Assembly: GCA_903921135.1 (NCBI GenBank)
Contig: CAIXOY010000698.1
Coordinates: 1 to 8,164 of the forward strand
Reading direction: 5' to 3'
DNA length: 8,164 nt
Source of the DNA: an uncultured Gammaproteobacteria bacterium
GTDB lineage: Bacteria > Pseudomonadota > Gammaproteobacteria > Pseudomonadales > UBA5518
Shown: positions 6,599-8,164 of the stretch, in pieces
Layout: each line of letters starts with the position of its first letter
Numbering within the stretch: position 1 is the first letter of the stretch
Position numbers and translations under genes: made by a program
The notes under the pieces: generated by a model
The model's database searches: none
Seen by the model: the letters and a program-made list of their open reading frames with translations, nothing else
What the model was told of the DNA's origin: nothing

Positions 6599-6616
6599 AC
6601 TAATTCGATCAGTGAA
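6589..6616 (-). promoter_or_regulatory. Predicted sigma-70-type promoter of the aminotransferase/CoA-transferase operon
   Basis: On the minus strand TTCACT (6616-6611, 4 of 6 to TTGACA) is followed after 16 nt by GATATT (6594-6589, 4 of 6 to TATAAT). Transcription would start near 6582, giving a leader of about 12 nt before ATG 6570. The -10 hexamer lies within the PcaR-like box, an arrangement reported for PcaR-controlled promoters. Both hexamers are only moderate matches, as expected for an activator-dependent promoter. Confidence 0.45.
6592..6609. promoter_or_regulatory. Inverted repeat in the divergent promoter region
   Basis: ATCGAA (6592-6597) and TTCGAT (6604-6609) are exact inverted 6-bp arms separated by 6 bp. 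The left arm is part of the PcaR-like box, so the pair may be two half-sites for a dimer or tetramer of the IclR-type regulator. It lies between the two presumed promoters and could serve both genes. Confidence 0.45.
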
Positions 6617-6621
6617 CGGAC

Positions 6622-6627
6622 TATAGC
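6622..6627 (+). promoter_or_regulatory. Possible -10 element of the regulator gene
   Basis: TATAGC lies 6 nt upstream of the regulator ATG at 6634. No convincing -35 hexamer is found 16-18 nt upstream, where the operator lies instead. If this -10 is used, transcription would begin at or near the start codon, giving a leaderless or nearly leaderless message. Weak evidence. Confidence 0.25.
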
Positions 6628-6633
6628 CGTCCC

Positions 6634-7482
6634 ATGAAATCCCGGTCAACGACGACCATTGCACCCGCCGGCACAGCGACACCGGCTCAACCGGCAGCCT
6701 TCGAAAAAGGCCCGGATTACGTGCAATCGCTGGAGCGTGGGCTGCTGGTGCTCCGGGCCCTCGGCCTCCACGGCAAACCGATGACCTTGAGCACAGCGGC
6801 AAACGCGACGGGGCTCTCTCGCGCCGTGGCGCGGCGGCAACTGCTCACGCTTTCCCATCTGGGCTATGTCCGGCAGGAGGGGCGCGATTTCGCGCTCACG
6901 GCGCGGGTGCTGGAACTGGGCTTCGCCTACCTCGGATCGCTGGCATACCCGGAACTCGCGCGCGGACCGCTGCAAGCGCTTGCTGAGCGGGTGCACGAAT
7001 CCTGCTCGCTCGGCGTTCTGGAAGGCACGGAGGTGGTCTACATGCAGCGCGTCGCCGTGAACAAGCTCATGTCCGTATCGCTCGGCATCGGCTCGCGGCT
7101 CCCGGCCTGGTGCACCTCGATGGGCAGGGTTCTGCTGGGTGCAATGCCCGAAGCGGCGCTGGAGGAACTCATCGGGCGCTCTGCCCTGCGCCGGTTGACG
7201 CCCCACACCTGCGCCGATGCGCAGGAGTTGCTGCGCCGGATCCGACAGGCGCGGGCCGACGGCTATGCCTACGTGGAACAGGAACTGGAGCGCGGTTTGT
7301 GCTCGGTTGCCGTGCCGCTGCACAACCCGGGCGGCGCAGTGGTGGCTGCACTGAACGTGGGCATGGCCTACCGCGAGAATGCCCGCGGGCGGGCGCTTGC
7401 CGAGATCCTGCCAGAGCTGCGCGCGACGGCAGCCGAGATAGAGCGTTTGGCCGGCGCGGTGTTGCCCGCCCGTCTCGGCTGA
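6634..7482 (+). CDS. IclR-family transcriptional regulator, PcaR/PcaU/PobR subgroup
   Basis: This 282-residue protein has the two-domain IclR layout. The N-terminal winged helix-turn-helix spans about residues 29-90: DYVQSLERGLLVLRALG, then recognition region LSRAVARRQLLTLSHLGYV, then wing and FALTARVLELG. The C-terminal effector domain spans about 105-275: HESCSLGVLEGTEVVYMQRV (121-140), MSVSLGIGSRLPAWCTSMGRVLLG (146-169), GYAYVEQELERGLCSVAVPL (210-229). The YVQSLERGL start, the paired arginines in the recognition helix and the VSLxIGxRLPAxxTSMGRVLL block are typical of the beta-ketoadipate-pathway regulators PcaR, PcaU and PobR. These sense 3-oxoadipate, protocatechuate or 4-hydroxybenzoate. 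ATG 6634 is the only good start before the DNA-binding domain; it has no clear Shine-Dalgarno. The gene is divergent from the operon and probably controls it, and itself, through the 63-bp shared region. The effector is inferred to be 3-oxoadipate or a related intermediate. It ends 6 nt from the convergent gene. Confidence 0.92.
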   Translation: MKSRSTTTIAPAGTATPAQPAAFEKGPDYVQSLERGLLVLRALGLHGKPMTLSTAANATGLSRAVARRQLLTLSHLGYVRQEGRDFALTARVLELGFAYLGSLAYPELARGPLQALAERVHESCSLGVLEGTEVVYMQRVAVNKLMSVSLGIGSRLPAWCTSMGRVLLGAMPEAALEELIGRSALRRLTPHTCADAQELLRRIRQARADGYAYVEQELERGLCSVAVPLHNPGGAVVAALNVGMAYRENARGRALAEILPELRATAAEIERLAGAVLPARLG

Positions 7483-7498
7483 GGCGCTTCAGAGCGCC
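7483..7498. terminator. Short hairpin between convergent genes, possible bidirectional terminator
   Basis: GGCGCT (7483-7488) and AGCGCC (7493-7498) form a perfect 6-bp stem with a 4-nt TCAG loop, placed exactly at the junction of the convergent regulator and sulfotransferase reading frames. Neither side is followed by a T-tract, so an efficient intrinsic terminator is doubtful. Confidence 0.35.
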
Positions 7499-7983
7499 CA
7501 GCCCTCACGCCGCAATTCGGGCTCGAGTATGTCGATCAGCGGCGCCAGTTGCTCGCGGTAGGTCTGCCACCGCCCCACGGCGCTGTCGTACAACGGCAGA
7601 CGCACTTGCTCGGAACTCGCCGTGCGCACGGCACGCTCGGTTTCGTGGAAGCGCAGGCAGCGCGCATCCCAGGGCAGCCCGCAGAAGTCGAGCAGACGAC
7701 GGGTCTGCGCCTCCTGGTCGCGCACCATGTCCTCGTAGCGTATCTCCAGCACCGCTCCCGGCAGCACCGCGTTCCAGTGCGCCATCATGCGCCGGTACTC
7801 GAGATAGAAATCCGCGAGCTCCTCCAGGTCATAGGTGAAGCTCTGCCCTTGCGCGAAATGCTGCCGGTAGCAGCCGAGGCAACTGTCCAGCGGATGCCGG
7901 CGGGCATCGATGATGCGGGCCTGCGGCAACATCAGCCCGATGAGCCCTGCGGCGGCCAGCGCAAAGGGGGCGGTTGCGTTCAT
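7489..7983 (-). CDS. N-terminally truncated PAPS-dependent sulfotransferase (C-terminal part), possible fusion remnant
   Basis: The frame encodes 164 residues. From about residue 18 it matches the C-terminal portion of bacterial sulfotransferase family proteins (Sulfotransfer_3, often fused to TPR): LPQARIIDARRHPLDSCLGC (19-38) with the RxP-x-D-x-x-S-like 3'-phosphate contact of PAPS, HFAQGQSFTYDLEELADFY (42-60), LEIRYEDMVRD (79-89), RLLDFCGLPWD (96-106), and the closing VRTASSEQVRLPLYDSAVGRW (119-139). The family's N-terminal P-loop (PRSGTT type) that binds the 5'-phosphosulfate is absent, as is the usual DKMPDNF segment just before this block. Instead residues 1-17 (MNATAPFALAAAGLIGL) look like the start of a membrane protein. 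The start overlaps the stop of the upstream membrane-protein gene as ATGA. An alternative start exists at 8022 but reads through that gene out of frame. The protein is unlikely to be an active sulfotransferase. Probably a pseudogene or chimeric ORF. Confidence 0.7.
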   Translation of the reverse strand: MNATAPFALAAAGLIGLMLPQARIIDARRHPLDSCLGCYRQHFAQGQSFTYDLEELADFYLEYRRMMAHWNAVLPGAVLEIRYEDMVRDQEAQTRRLLDFCGLPWDARCLRFHETERAVRTASSEQVRLPLYDSAVGRWQTYREQLAPLIDILEPELRREGWAL

Positions 7984-8164
7984 GGCTGAGCGCGCCGTTC
8001 CGGCGGGCCAGCAATCATGCATGCCATGGCGGCTGCGACAGAAAGCGTCATTGCTGTTTCGATGATCAGGATCAACGGCTTGGCAAAGCCGGGTGGATAG
8101 GCAAGGAAGCCATCCGCCAAAGCGAAGCCCGCAAGCCCAACAACCAGAAACACAAGTGGCCCCG
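7980..8164 (-). CDS. C-terminus of an integral membrane protein (partial, runs off the right edge)
   Basis: Reading from 8162 on the minus strand gives 60 residues and a TGA at 7982-7980. The fragment contains two hydrophobic stretches, PLVFLVVGLAGFALADGFLA (2-21) and LILIIETAMTLSVAAAMACM (30-49), and a polar tail PPERRAQP. This is the end of a polytopic membrane protein. I cannot name the family with certainty; the shape and the ATGA-coupled next start would suit a subunit of a multigene antiporter (Mrp/Mnh-like) operon, but that is conjecture. GC content here is about 55%, with about 60% G+C at third positions, lower than the genes to its left (over 80% at third positions in the sampled sulfotransferase part). 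It has no in-window start. Confidence 0.55.
   Translation of the reverse strand, partial: GPLVFLVVGLAGFALADGFLAYPPGFAKPLILIIETAMTLSVAAAMACMIAGPPERRAQP

Noticed and set aside
6571..6600. GTG start at 6600 for the first aminotransferase
   Set aside because: It lies inside the PcaR-like operator and upstream of the predicted transcription start, has no ribosome site, and adds residues not typical of the family.

Overview
The window is GC-rich, gene-dense bacterial DNA, roughly 65% G+C. It carries one long minus-strand operon, a divergently transcribed regulator, and a disturbed region at the right-hand end. A proteobacterium, most likely a gammaproteobacterium, is suggested by three things: the PcaR-type regulator and operator, the CatIJ-type CoA-transferase, and a short palindrome that I recall as a dispersed repeat in such genomes. 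This is an inference from gene content, not from a marker gene.

Minus-strand operon, read from 6570 down to beyond base 1. The order is class III aminotransferase (6570-5251), a 1-pyrroline-5-carboxylate-dehydrogenase-like aldehyde dehydrogenase (5217-3655), CoA-transferase subunit A (3649-2798), subunit B (2798-2016), a second class III aminotransferase (2005-683), and the start of an exported TolB/PD40 beta-propeller protein (681 to beyond the edge). Junctions after the first are 5 nt, a 1-nt overlap, 10 nt and 1 nt, so translation is probably coupled. The two CoA-transferase subunits most resemble the 3-oxoadipate:succinyl-CoA transferase CatI/CatJ (PcaI/PcaJ) of the glutaconate CoA-transferase superfamily.

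Control region and regulator. A 63-bp divergent intergenic region (6571-6633) separates the operon from an IclR-family gene (6634-7482) of the PcaR/PcaU/PobR subgroup. It holds a 15-bp site, GTTCGATATTCGCAC on the minus strand, that matches the Pseudomonas putida PcaR box as I remember it at 14 of 15 positions. The site overlaps the likely -10 element of the operon promoter.

How the genes may work together. 3-Oxoadipate is the known inducer of P. putida PcaR and the substrate of CatIJ/PcaIJ, but no aromatic ring-cleavage gene is present. The two aminotransferases and the P5C-dehydrogenase-like enzyme instead suggest that 3-oxoadipate is made from an amino compound. A chemically consistent proposal is beta-lysine (3,6-diaminohexanoate) to 3-aminoadipate semialdehyde (which cyclises to a one-carbon homologue of P5C), to 3-aminoadipate, to 3-oxoadipate, to 3-oxoadipyl-CoA. 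This is a hypothesis.

Right end (7484-8164). Converging on the regulator is a 164-codon ORF that carries only the C-terminal part of a PAPS-dependent sulfotransferase. Its start codon overlaps, as ATGA, the stop of an upstream membrane-protein gene that runs off the window. The first ~17 residues look like a membrane-protein N-terminus, so this is probably a truncation or fusion junction. I see no RNA genes, CRISPR arrays or complete mobile elements.
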